Position numbers and translations under genes: made by a program. The notes under the pieces are model-generated. The model saw only the letters and a list, made by a program, of their open reading frames with translations. It had not been told where the DNA came from and searched no databases. From Candidatus Omnitrophota bacterium (GTDB lineage: Bacteria > Omnitrophota > Gorgyraeia > Gygaellales > UBA12090): a DNA stretch of 39,594 bases. Numbering within the stretch: the first letter of the stretch is position 1; the number at the start of each line of letters is the position of its first letter. Of this stretch, positions 32,531-39,594 are shown piece after piece. The DNA lies in the NCBI GenBank assembly GCA_023247895.1, contig JAHFFP010000002.1, positions 1 through 39,594 on the forward strand, written 5' to 3'.

Positions 32531-33703
32531 CTACGGGCGGGAAAACGGCATCCCAAATATCCGTATAAACCCTTCAGATAACTTCTGATCAAAGATATCG
32601 CCTTTGGAATAGGTGGCTAACTTTTCCTGATACAGAGAATATGGCGATTTTCTGCCTACCACGGTACAATTACCTTTATAAAGTTTAAGCCTCACAACGC
32701 CGCTTACGGTTTCTTGCGTCTTTTCAATAAATTTATCCAAGGCTCTCCGCAGCTTTGAATACCAAAGACCGTAGTAGATAAGCTCAGCATACTTAAGCGA
32801 TATCCCTGCTTTATAATGCGCTAATTCCCTATCCAATACCAATGCCTCTAACTCTTTATGAGCGGTATAGAGGATAGTTCCGGCAGGGGCTTCGTAAATC
32901 TCCCTCGACTTAATACCCACCAACCTATTCTCAATCATATCGCTTCTACCTATCCCGTGGATAGAGCCTAAATTACACAATTTGTCTATAAGCTCAAGGA
33001 CTCCATAGCTCTTGCCATTTATTTTCTTGGGGATTCCTTTTTCCAATTCTATTTCAAGGTACACCGGCTTACCAGGCGCTTCTTCAGGTGAATTAGTCCA
33101 TTGATAACAATCTTTCGGAGGCTCTGTCCAAGGATTCTCCAGGACCCCGGATTCGATAGAAACTCCCCATAAATTCTTATCTAAGCTATATGGCTTTTTC
33201 TTGGTAACATCGATAGGGATTTTTTTCTTAAGGGCATATTCTATCTCTTCTTCCCTTGATTTAAACTCCCAAACTCTTACCGGCGCAATAATCTCTAATT
33301 TCGAATCAAGTATCTGCGCGGTAACCTCAAAGCGCACCTGGTCATTGCCTTTTCCGGTACAGCCATGAGCAATTGCAGAAGCCTTTTCCTTATGTGCTAC
33401 TTCTACCAAATACTTGGCAATCAAAGGCCTGCCTAGGGCGGTCGCCAAAAGATACTTCCCCTCATATATGGCATGTGCCTTGAGCGCAGGGAAAATAAAA
33501 TCATCCGCAAATTCCTTACGCAAGTCTTTAATATAAACTTTAGATGCCCCGCCTGACAGACCCCGTTTTTCTATTCGCTCAAAATCCTCACCCTGGCCTA
33601 AATCCGCAATAAAACAAATAACCTCATGCCCCTTATCCTTAAGCCACTGCACCGCGCAAGAAGTATCTAAACCACCGGAATATGCTAAAATAACTTTCTT
33701 CAT
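32531..33703 (-). CDS. argG: Argininosuccinate synthase
   Basis: 390 residues. The N-terminal PP-loop KVILAYSGGLDTSCAVQWLK binds ATP. HGCTGKGNDQVRFEV, PYSLDKNLWGVSIESGVLEN, GRSDMIENRLVGIKSREIYE and SPYSLYQEKLATYSKGDIFD are family landmarks. It joins citrulline and aspartate. GGAG lies 9 nt before the ATG. A strong hairpin separates it from argF. The C-terminus IRIFGMPFSRP is normal. No anomalies were seen in the coding sequence. Confidence 0.97.
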   Translation of the reverse strand: MKKVILAYSGGLDTSCAVQWLKDKGHEVICFIADLGQGEDFERIEKRGLSGGASKVYIKDLRKEFADDFIFPALKAHAIYEGKYLLATALGRPLIAKYLVEVAHKEKASAIAHGCTGKGNDQVRFEVTAQILDSKLEIIAPVRVWEFKSREEEIEYALKKKIPIDVTKKKPYSLDKNLWGVSIESGVLENPWTEPPKDCYQWTNSPEEAPGKPVYLEIELEKGIPKKINGKSYGVLELIDKLCNLGSIHGIGRSDMIENRLVGIKSREIYEAPAGTILYTAHKELEALVLDRELAHYKAGISLKYAELIYYGLWYSKLRRALDKFIEKTQETVSGVVRLKLYKGNCTVVGRKSPYSLYQEKLATYSKGDIFDQKLSEGFIRIFGMPFSRP

Positions 33704-33722
33704 AAAATAATGCTCCTACATT

Positions 33723-33786
33723 TTACGTTTACCGCAAGACCGCCTACCGCAACGGGTAACGGCAGGCGGTCTTGCGGTAAACGTAA
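33723..33786. repeat. Perfect 23-bp stem, 18-nt loop hairpin between argF and argG
   Basis: Arm one (33723-33745) begins TTACGTTTACCGCAAGACCG and arm two (33764-33786) is its exact reverse complement. The 18-nt loop is ACCGCAACGGGTAACGGC. Most of the DNA is built of degenerate ACCGCAA/CGGTAAA heptamers like the first dapF insert. It fills nearly the whole 88-nt gap. It could attenuate or stabilise the transcript, but there is no T tract after it on the minus strand. Confidence 0.85.
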
Positions 33787-33791
33787 CTTAT

Positions 33792-34706
33792 TTATTTTAA
33801 CAACTGAATGAGAATCGCCTTCTGCACATGCAGCCTGTTTTCTGCCTGGTCAAAAACGATAGAATTTCCTGAATCTACCACTTCATCGGTTATTTCTTCA
33901 CCCCGGTGCGCCGGCAAACAATGCATTATCAAACAACCATTTTTAGCTAATGATACCAGTTTTTTATTCACTTGAAAACTCTCAAATATTTTCTTACGCA
34001 CCATGGCTTCTTTTTCCTGGCCCATACTAGTCCACACATCCGTATAAATTATATCCGCATTTTTAGAGGCTTCAGCCGCGCTATAATACAAATTCATCTT
34101 GGCGCCGGAAATAGCGGCAAATTCCTTTGCTTTTTTAACCACATCTTTATTTGGCTCATATTTCTTAGGGGTAGCAACACTTATATTCACGCCAAGCTTA
34201 GATGCGCAATACAAAAGAGAATGGGTCACATTATTTCCATCTCCCACATACGCTAAAGTAACCCCTTTCAACCTGCCTAACTTTTCTTGTATCGTATATA
34301 AATCTGCTAACCCCTGGCAAGGATGTGAAAGGTCTGAAAGCCCGTTAATTACAGGAACATCCGCGTATTTTGCCAATTCAACGACATTTGTATGCTCAAA
34401 GGTACGCAGCACTATCCCATCGACATAACGAGAGAGGGTCTTTGCTACATCCTTAATTGCCTCCCGCACCCCTAAATTAATCTCATCAGGCGCCAAATAA
34501 ATACTCAAGCCTCCTAATTGAAACATTCCCACAGAAAAAGATACTCGCGTGCGGTTCGAGGGCTTCTGAAAAATAAGCGCTAATGTTTTCCCCTTAAGCG
34601 CCTGCGAATACTTAAGCTTATCTTTCTTTAAGGCATCGGTAAGCGTAAAAATATCCTCTATTTCTTTGACGCTTAAATCTTTGATTGAAATCAAATCCTT
34701 TTTCAT
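33792..34706 (-). CDS. argF: Ornithine carbamoyltransferase
   Basis: 304 residues. The carbamoyl-phosphate loop is FQKPSNRTRVSFSVGMFQLG, where S-N-R-T-R replaces the common S-T-R-T-R. The ornithine side has HPCQGLADLYTIQEKLG, VTLAYVGDGNNVTHSLL, DVWTSMGQE and HCLPAHRGEEITDEV. The HCLP motif assigns it to ornithine rather than aspartate carbamoyltransferase. SNRTR and SFSVG are seen in part of the family, so this is unlikely to be inactivating. The ATG overlaps the argD stop by 4 bp (ATGA). Makes citrulline for argG. Confidence 0.95.
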   Translation of the reverse strand: MKKDLISIKDLSVKEIEDIFTLTDALKKDKLKYSQALKGKTLALIFQKPSNRTRVSFSVGMFQLGGLSIYLAPDEINLGVREAIKDVAKTLSRYVDGIVLRTFEHTNVVELAKYADVPVINGLSDLSHPCQGLADLYTIQEKLGRLKGVTLAYVGDGNNVTHSLLYCASKLGVNISVATPKKYEPNKDVVKKAKEFAAISGAKMNLYYSAAEASKNADIIYTDVWTSMGQEKEAMVRKKIFESFQVNKKLVSLAKNGCLIMHCLPAHRGEEITDEVVDSGNSIVFDQAENRLHVQKAILIQLLK

Positions 34707-35890
34707 CCTCTGGCCACTTTATTTAATACCCTCTCTAATATTCCCACTGCCTTATCAACCTGCTTCCGAGTAACATTCAATGCCGGCATAAGGCGCAGGA
34801 CGTTCTCTTGGGTACAATTAATCAATAATCCCTCTTTTATACATTCCTCAATTATTGCCTTTCCCGGCATAATAAGTTCTATCCCAATCATTAAGCCCAA
34901 GCCTCTGGCCTCTTTTATTACTGCATATTTTTTGGCTAAGCCGGATAATTTCTCTTTTAAATATTCACCCATTTTTTGGGTATTGGCTAATAGTTTTTCT
35001 TTTTGAATTGCCCGAAATACCGCTAACGCCGTTTTAGAAACTAACGGGCTCCCCCCAAAAGTCGAGGCGTGTTTACCCGCAGTCAAAATATCTGCAACCT
35101 CTTGTCTTGCTACCATCGCGCCAATAGGCAAACCTCCACCTAGGCTCTTAGCCAACGTTATAATATCCGGGGTAATTCCATAGTGCTCATAAGCAAACAT
35201 CTTTCCGGTGCGGCCTATGCCGGTCTGCACCTCATCCGCAATCAAAAGCAGCTTCTTCTCATCACAGAGTACGCGCAGTGCTAACACAAAATCCTTATCG
35301 GCAACATTAATCCCGCCTTCACCTTGCACGAATTCGATAATTATTCCAACCGTTTTATCAGTTACAGCTTTTTTCACCGCCTCAAGGTCATTAAACGCAA
35401 CAGTCCTAAACCCCTCAGGCAAGGGCTTGAAATCTTCCTGATATTTCACCTGGCCGGTCATAGTCAAGGCAGCTAGCGTGCGTCCGTGGAAAGAATTGGT
35501 AAAAGAAATTATTTCGTATCTGCCCTTGCCATAGGCTCTGGCAAGCTTTACCGCGGCCTCGTTGGCCTCGGCTCCGGAATTGGCAAAGAAAACCTTGCCG
35601 TTCTTAAAAGACCAAAAAATTATCTCCTTAGCTAACTTTGCTTGTTGCGCTGATAAATAGTTATTCGGAAGATGAATAAGTTTATCTATCTGGTCCCGGG
35701 CTGCCGAGACGACATCGGGATGACAATGGCCAAGGGAACTCACTCCCCATCCCGGGAAAAAATCAAGATATTGTTTACCGTCAATATCAATAAGCTTCAT
35801 GCCTTTACCTTTGACAAAAATCAAAGGTTGCCGCGTATACGTCGGCATGATATAATCTTGATAGGCTTGGAATACTTCTGCTTTCTTCAT
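34703..35890 (-). CDS. argD: Acetylornithine aminotransferase
   Basis: 395 residues, class III PLP aminotransferase. YLDFFPGWGVSSLGHCHPDV, FANSGAEANEAAVKLARAYG, FHGRTLAALTMTGQ, FVQGEGGINVADKDF, LLIADEVQTGIGRTGKMFAY, and the PLP lysine in ITLAKSLGGGLPIGAMVA with HASTFGGSPL are all in place. It converts N-acetylglutamate semialdehyde to N-acetylornithine. Some relatives also serve as DapC, but dapL makes that unnecessary here. It lies 15 nt after argB and overlaps argF by 4 bp. Confidence 0.95.
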   Translation of the reverse strand: MKKAEVFQAYQDYIMPTYTRQPLIFVKGKGMKLIDIDGKQYLDFFPGWGVSSLGHCHPDVVSAARDQIDKLIHLPNNYLSAQQAKLAKEIIFWSFKNGKVFFANSGAEANEAAVKLARAYGKGRYEIISFTNSFHGRTLAALTMTGQVKYQEDFKPLPEGFRTVAFNDLEAVKKAVTDKTVGIIIEFVQGEGGINVADKDFVLALRVLCDEKKLLLIADEVQTGIGRTGKMFAYEHYGITPDIITLAKSLGGGLPIGAMVARQEVADILTAGKHASTFGGSPLVSKTALAVFRAIQKEKLLANTQKMGEYLKEKLSGLAKKYAVIKEARGLGLMIGIELIMPGKAIIEECIKEGLLINCTQENVLRLMPALNVTRKQVDKAVGILERVLNKVARG

Positions 35891-35905
35891 AAGATACTCA
35901 TTCCC

Positions 35906-36763
35906 TTATTTCACGATTTCCGTCCCTACCCCTTCTTTGGTGAAAATCTCTAAAAGAAGCCCATGGGAAATACGGGCATCTATCATATGTGTTTTCCTCA
36001 CCCCACCCTCAAGCGCAGCAATGCACGCCTTTACCTTAGGGATCATCCCTTCCTGCACTACTGCCTCTTTAATTAAACCTCTTGCCTCATCGATGGTCAA
36101 TGTGGAAAGAAAAGATGATACATCTGCCATAGAACGCATTATTCCCTTAACATTTGTTAAGACTACCAGCTTTTCTGCTTGAAGGCTGGAAGCCACCCTT
36201 GCCGCAGCATCATCGGCATTAATATTATACGCTTTCGCGTCTTTTCCCCTTCCCATAGGGCAGATAACGCAAATCGTATAATCCCTTGTCTGGCTAAGTA
36301 TCGGCTTGGTTTCAATCTCCTCAACTTCACCCACAAGCCCCAAATCAAGGCTGCCTTCAAGCTTTTTATGGGCAAGAATAACGCTTTTATCTCTTCCCGA
36401 GAAGCCAACGGCCTTGCCGCCTAATTCCTGTATTTCAGAAACAATCATTTGGTTAAGGCTCACTAACTCTTCCTCAACAATTGCCAGCGTCTTTTCATCA
36501 GTCACCCGCATGCCATTGATAAACTCGGTCTTTAACCCTTCTGACTTCATCCGCTCAGAAATATTTGGGCCACCGCCATGCACCAATACCGGACAAAGTC
36601 CCATATAGCTTAAAAAGACAATATCCTCTAAAACTGCTTTTCTTATTTTATCATCCCCCAAGATACTTCCCCCGTATTTAATGACCATAATTTTACGGTG
36701 GAATTCTTTGATATAAGGCAATGCCTCAATCAACACCTCTGCTTTTCTAATCGCTTCTTCCAT
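35906..36763 (-). CDS. argB: Acetylglutamate kinase
   Basis: 285 residues, amino-acid kinase fold. VIKYGGSILGDDKIRKAVLE, PVLVHGGGPNISERMKSEGL, INGMRVTDEKTLAIVEEELV, NINADDAAARVASSLQAEKL and the C-terminal EGMIPKVKACIAALEGGVRK are complete. An N-terminal helix MEEAIRKAEVLIEALPYIKE precedes the catalytic core; in characterised relatives that helix goes with hexameric, arginine-inhibited enzymes, so feedback control is a reasonable inference. GAGG lies 4 nt before the ATG and is part of a GAGCGAAGCGAGGATAG segment at the end of the upstream repeat. Confidence 0.96.
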   Translation of the reverse strand: MEEAIRKAEVLIEALPYIKEFHRKIMVIKYGGSILGDDKIRKAVLEDIVFLSYMGLCPVLVHGGGPNISERMKSEGLKTEFINGMRVTDEKTLAIVEEELVSLNQMIVSEIQELGGKAVGFSGRDKSVILAHKKLEGSLDLGLVGEVEEIETKPILSQTRDYTICVICPMGRGKDAKAYNINADDAAARVASSLQAEKLVVLTNVKGIMRSMADVSSFLSTLTIDEARGLIKEAVVQEGMIPKVKACIAALEGGVRKTHMIDARISHGLLLEIFTKEGVGTEIVK

Positions 36764-36779
36764 CTATCCTCGCTTCGCT

Positions 36780-36874
36780 CGGAGCATAACTAAGCGCGTA
36801 AGTGCCTGCCTGTCGGCAGACAGGTAAAGTTTTTAAGTGTCTCCTTACACACTTATACACTTAGTTGTACTCCG
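36780..36874. repeat. Nested inverted repeat with GC palindrome between argJ and argB
   Basis: Outer arms CGGAGCATAACTAAG (36780-36794) and CTTAGTTGTACTCCG (36860-36874) pair with two G-T-type differences. Inside are TAAGTG/CACTTA inner arms, degenerate TTACACAC/TTATACAC units and a 20-nt palindrome (36805-36824) of the CCTGCCTGCCGGCAGGCAGG family. The right outer arm includes the last codons and the stop of argJ. Confidence 0.75.
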
Positions 36875-37997
36875 CATTAATTCTGACGTATTCCGGTGTC
36901 AAATCTGACGTATAGACAGTAGCCTTACCGACACCGCATCCTAGATCCGCCTTCACCACTATGTTTTTTTTCTTAAAGGAACTATACTGTAGCTTAATGC
37001 GTTCTTTTGCCTTAACGCCTGAGGCGCCGATTGCAGCAATGATTCTACCCCAATTCTGCCCTTGGCCATACACCGCAGTTTTAAAAAGGTTGGAATTTGC
37101 TATTGCCAACGCTGCCTTCTTTGCTTCGGCATTATTACCAGCACCCGAAACCTCAATAGTAATAAATTTAGTTGCTCCTTCTGCATCCTGCACAATCATC
37201 TTAGCCAAGCTCAAACAAATTTCTTTTAAAGCAGTTTTAAATTTCAAGAACTGTGCGTCGGCTAGTCTTATAACGGTATTTTTTGCCATACCGTTAGCTA
37301 AAATAATTACGCTGTCATTGGTGCTCATACAACCATCGATAGTAATCATGTTAAAAGAAGTATCTACCGCATCCCGTAAGGCTTCTTTGAGGGCAGCGTA
37401 TTCTATAGCGGCATCGGTTGTGATAAAACATAACATAGTTGCCATATCAGGGGCAATCATCCCTGCGCCTTTTGCGACTGCACCAATAGTTACGCCGCTA
37501 TTACCTATCTTAATCTTCGCAACCGCCTCTTTAGGCTTTGTGTCAGTAGTCATAATTGCGCGCGCTACTTTCTGGCCACCATTCGTATTTAAAGACTTAA
37601 CTAAAAAGGGTACTGCGTGAGCAATCTTAGAAATATCCAATAACTTGCCGATAATGCCTGTCGATGAGACTAACACAGCGTTATTCTTAATTCCTAATAA
37701 TTCTGCGGCCACACGGGCTGTTTCCTTTGCCACTTTTAGCCCTGCCACACCTGTATAACAATTGGCATTGCCGCTATTTACCACTATCGCCTGCGACTGT
37801 TTTGCCTTTAAATGTTCCTTGCATATAATTACCGGTGCTGCAGCAAATCTGTTTTTAGTAAACATCCCACAGGAAACCGCAGGCACGTCTGTGTAAATAA
37901 GCGCGAGATCAAATTGGTTATTCTTTTTAAGCCCTGCCGCCATAGCCGCAGCCTCAAATCCTTTCGCCTGGCAAAGGGCATTCTTTATTCCTTTCAT
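36861..37997 (-). CDS. argJ: Glutamate N-acetyltransferase (ornithine acetyltransferase)
   Basis: 378 residues. KGAGMIAPDMATMLCFITTD contains the self-cleavage site A186-T187, where Thr187 becomes the nucleophile of the beta chain. SCGMFTKNRFAAAPVIICKE, VVNSGNANCYTG, STGIIGKLLD and TIDGCMSTNDSVIILANG are also typical, and it ends PEYVRINAEYN. ArgJ transfers acetyl from N-acetylornithine to glutamate, so no ArgE is needed. Whether it also uses acetyl-CoA (bifunctional form) cannot be told from sequence; no argA is in the window. The start overlaps the argC stop as ATGA. Confidence 0.96.
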   Translation of the reverse strand: MKGIKNALCQAKGFEAAAMAAGLKKNNQFDLALIYTDVPAVSCGMFTKNRFAAAPVIICKEHLKAKQSQAIVVNSGNANCYTGVAGLKVAKETARVAAELLGIKNNAVLVSSTGIIGKLLDISKIAHAVPFLVKSLNTNGGQKVARAIMTTDTKPKEAVAKIKIGNSGVTIGAVAKGAGMIAPDMATMLCFITTDAAIEYAALKEALRDAVDTSFNMITIDGCMSTNDSVIILANGMAKNTVIRLADAQFLKFKTALKEICLSLAKMIVQDAEGATKFITIEVSGAGNNAEAKKAALAIANSNLFKTAVYGQGQNWGRIIAAIGASGVKAKERIKLQYSSFKKKNIVVKADLGCGVGKATVYTSDLTPEYVRINAEYN

Positions 37998-39025
37998 AGC
38001 AGGCCTTCGGTTTCTTTAAAGCCATACATCAGATTCATATTCTGCACTGCCTGGCCTGAAGCGCCTTTGAGCAGATTGTCTATTGACGAGATAATGATAA
38101 TAAGCTTTTTATCCTCGCTTACCTTTACACCAATATCACAAAAGTTTGTATGCTGCACATTGCGTAACTGCGGAATCTCTCCTTCATTGCGTATCCGCAC
38201 AAAAGGCGCGTCTTTGTAGAATTTCTTATATATCTCTATTATCTGGTGAGAAGTTACTGCTTTTGGGTTCTTTTGTAATGGTATATATATCGTCTCAATA
38301 AGCCCCCTTTCAACAGGCAAGAGATGAGGCACAAAAGTAACATTGATTTTCTTCTTTGCAATCTTAGATAACTCCTGATTTATTTCCGGGGTATGCTGAT
38401 GGACATCCACCTTATAGGCTTTAAAATTATCTTTTATCTCCTGTATAAAAGAATCATCCGTTGATTTTCTCCCTGCGCCGCTATAGCCGCTTTTTGCATC
38501 AATAATAATCGTATCAAGATTACAAAAACGGGTGCGTACCAGCGGGGCTATTGAAAGAATTGCCGCGGTAGGATAACAACCGGGATTGGCAATAAAATCC
38601 GCCTTCTTAATTTTTGCCCTGTTAATTTCAGGCAAGCCATACACGGCACTTTTAATGTGTGCCCTATCGCTATGCGTAACCTTATACCATGCCTCATAGA
38701 TTTTATAATCTTCTATGCGATAATCAGCGCTCAAATCAATAACCTTTTTCCCTGCCTTAAGCAAGAAAGGCGCAACCTCCATTGACGTCGTATGCGGCAA
38801 AGCCAAGAATGCTACATCGCAGGACTTTACCGCTTTCGCAACATCAAAATTATCACAGCGCACATCAAGCCTATTTCTTACTTGAGGAAATATCTTTGAT
38901 ATAGGTGTCGGCGCATCAACCCTGGCGGTTAAATAGCTTATCTTTGCCTGAGAGTGCTTCAAAAAGATATTGATAAGTTCTTCGCCGGTATATCCTCGCG
39001 CGCCAACTATTCCTACTTTTACCAT
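37994..39025 (-). CDS. argC: N-acetyl-gamma-glutamyl-phosphate reductase
   Basis: 343 residues from ATG 39025; an in-frame TTG at 39046 would give seven more but starts before the natural VKVGIVGARGYTGEELINIF. The active-site Cys is in DFIANPGCYPTAAILSIAPL. VAFLALPHTTSMEVAPFLLK, VIDLSADYRIEDY, SGYSGAGRKSTDDSF, VPHLLPVERGLIETIY and the ending RNVQHTNFCDIGVKVSEDKK are family features. It makes N-acetylglutamate semialdehyde. First gene of the arginine operon, preceded by its own promoter and insulated from rpsI by a terminator. AAGAG lies about 10 nt before the ATG. Confidence 0.95.
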   Translation of the reverse strand: MVKVGIVGARGYTGEELINIFLKHSQAKISYLTARVDAPTPISKIFPQVRNRLDVRCDNFDVAKAVKSCDVAFLALPHTTSMEVAPFLLKAGKKVIDLSADYRIEDYKIYEAWYKVTHSDRAHIKSAVYGLPEINRAKIKKADFIANPGCYPTAAILSIAPLVRTRFCNLDTIIIDAKSGYSGAGRKSTDDSFIQEIKDNFKAYKVDVHQHTPEINQELSKIAKKKINVTFVPHLLPVERGLIETIYIPLQKNPKAVTSHQIIEIYKKFYKDAPFVRIRNEGEIPQLRNVQHTNFCDIGVKVSEDKKLIIIISSIDNLLKGASGQAVQNMNLMYGFKETEGLL

Positions 39026-39086
39026 AATTTTATACTCTTGATTCAACCCGAATTTTGGAATTATCTTGATTATCGTTAACGTTACT

Positions 39087-39114
39087 ACTATATCATAATT
39101 TCTTATGAAAGCAA
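39087..39114 (-). promoter_or_regulatory. argC operon promoter with palindromic operator in the spacer
   Basis: On the minus strand TTGCTT (39114-39109) and TATAGT (39092-39087) are 16 nt apart. The whole spacer is TCATAAGAAATTATGA, a perfect 6-4-6 palindrome. A dimeric repressor bound there would block RNA polymerase. It has the A/T-rich dyad character of ArgR boxes but is not a clear match to the E. coli consensus. The start codon is about 62 nt downstream. Confidence 0.55.
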
Positions 39115-39149
39115 TGATTTTTTCGTCGGAGAAAACGGAAATATAAATA

Positions 39150-39176
39150 AAAAGTCCCGCTTCATGCGGGACTTTT
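39150..39176 (-). terminator. Rho-independent terminator of the rpsI transcript
   Basis: The stem AAAAGTCCCGC / GCGGGACTTTT (11 bp, exact) has a 5-nt loop. On the minus strand it is followed by TTTTTATTTAT. It lies 50 nt past the rpsI stop and separates it from the argC promoter. Confidence 0.92.
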
Positions 39177-39225
39177 GTGTCTAATCTATAATCAGAATTA
39201 TATATACTTTAAATATATTCTATTT

Positions 39226-39594
39226 TTACCTCTTTGTCCACTGGAAGCGTTTACGAGCCCCTTTCTGGCCGTATTTCTTACGTTCCTTCATCCTTGAATC
39301 ACGGGTGAGAAAATTCCCTTTTCTTAAGAGCTGTTTATAGGCGGGGTCTACCAATAAAAGAGCACGTGCAATTCCTAACCGTAACGCACCCGCCTGCCCA
39401 GAAAGCCCTCCTCCCCTGATATTAGCAAAACAATCAAACTTATTCACCGTATTAGTGGCATGAAAAGGCTGCCGTATAATAATCCTATCGGTTTCCCTTA
39501 TAAAATAGCTGTCCATGGGATGCTTGTTTATAAAAATCTCGCCCTTGCCCGGATGAAGCCTTACCCTTGCGGTCGCTTCTTTTCGTCTTCCTGT
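39226..39594 (-). CDS. rpsI: 30S ribosomal protein S9 (uS9), 5' end outside window
   Basis: Reading in frame from the window edge gives 122 residues: TGRRKEATARVRLHPGKGEI, FINKHPMDSYF, then GGGLSGQAGALRLGIARALL and LLRKGNFLTRDSRMKERKKY, ending GQKGARKRFQWTKR. These are the conserved uS9 segments, including the basic C-terminal tail that reaches the P-site tRNA; the terminal pair KR is as expected. Only the first few residues are missing. The ATG at 39516 is internal, not the start. rplM is expected just upstream, outside the window. Confidence 0.98.
   Translation of the reverse strand, partial: TGRRKEATARVRLHPGKGEIFINKHPMDSYFIRETDRIIIRQPFHATNTVNKFDCFANIRGGGLSGQAGALRLGIARALLLVDPAYKQLLRKGNFLTRDSRMKERKKYGQKGARKRFQWTKR

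Noticed and set aside
36961-37620. 219-codon plus-strand ORF opposite argJ
   Set aside because: argJ on the other strand has every family motif. The plus-strand frame is a codon-bias shadow of it.

Overview
This window is one dense, almost entirely minus-strand stretch of a Gram-negative bacterial chromosome. Gene content (type IV pilus machine with a secretin, LL-diaminopimelate aminotransferase route to lysine, AMMECR1/MEMO/radical-SAM set) and style (moderate GC, tight operons, many gene fusions, small degenerate repeats inside genes) suggest an uncultured lineage of the PVC/Omnitrophota type. That assignment is an inference; no 16S gene is present.

Transcription runs from high to low coordinates, so the layout is given in that order. 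The right edge carries the end of rpsI and its terminator (39150-39176). A promoter whose spacer is a perfect palindrome then opens a biosynthetic supercluster: argC-argJ-argB-argD-argF-argG-argH (complete cyclic arginine pathway), lysA-dapF-dapA-dapB-dapL (lysine/DAP by the aminotransferase route), a folK-panC fusion and nadX. Next come a small, internally duplicated, lysine-rich protein of unknown function (23313-23558), uvrA and a large exported TPR protein.

From 17964 leftward lies a type IV pilus/pseudopilus locus: a winged-helix protein, a PilX-like protein, a 179-nt palindrome, a 59-residue AlpA/excisionase-like HTH protein, a PilM-PilN fusion, PilO, PilP, secretin, PilB ATPase, PilC platform and five prepilin-like proteins. 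PilT and prepilin peptidase are absent here. A tRNA-Ala(CGC) follows, then an AmmeMemoRadiSam module in which MEMO and AMMECR1 are fused and carry a Sec-like signal, and the radical-SAM enzyme begins with a Tat-like signal. The only plus-strand gene, a membrane-embedded spermidine-synthase-like protein (1543-3678), converges on this module. rsmE and a partial mtaB close the left edge.

The most unusual signal is a family of small elements scattered through the window. They are degenerate 5-8 nt tandem repeats, often joined to a near-perfect GC palindrome with core CCTGCCTGCCGGCAGGCAGG. They sit in intergenic gaps and also in frame inside genes: three times in dapF, once in lysA, and twice in sequences that encode signal peptides. 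Three separate perfect hairpins (arms 13, 18 and 23 nt) all have loops of exactly 18 nt.
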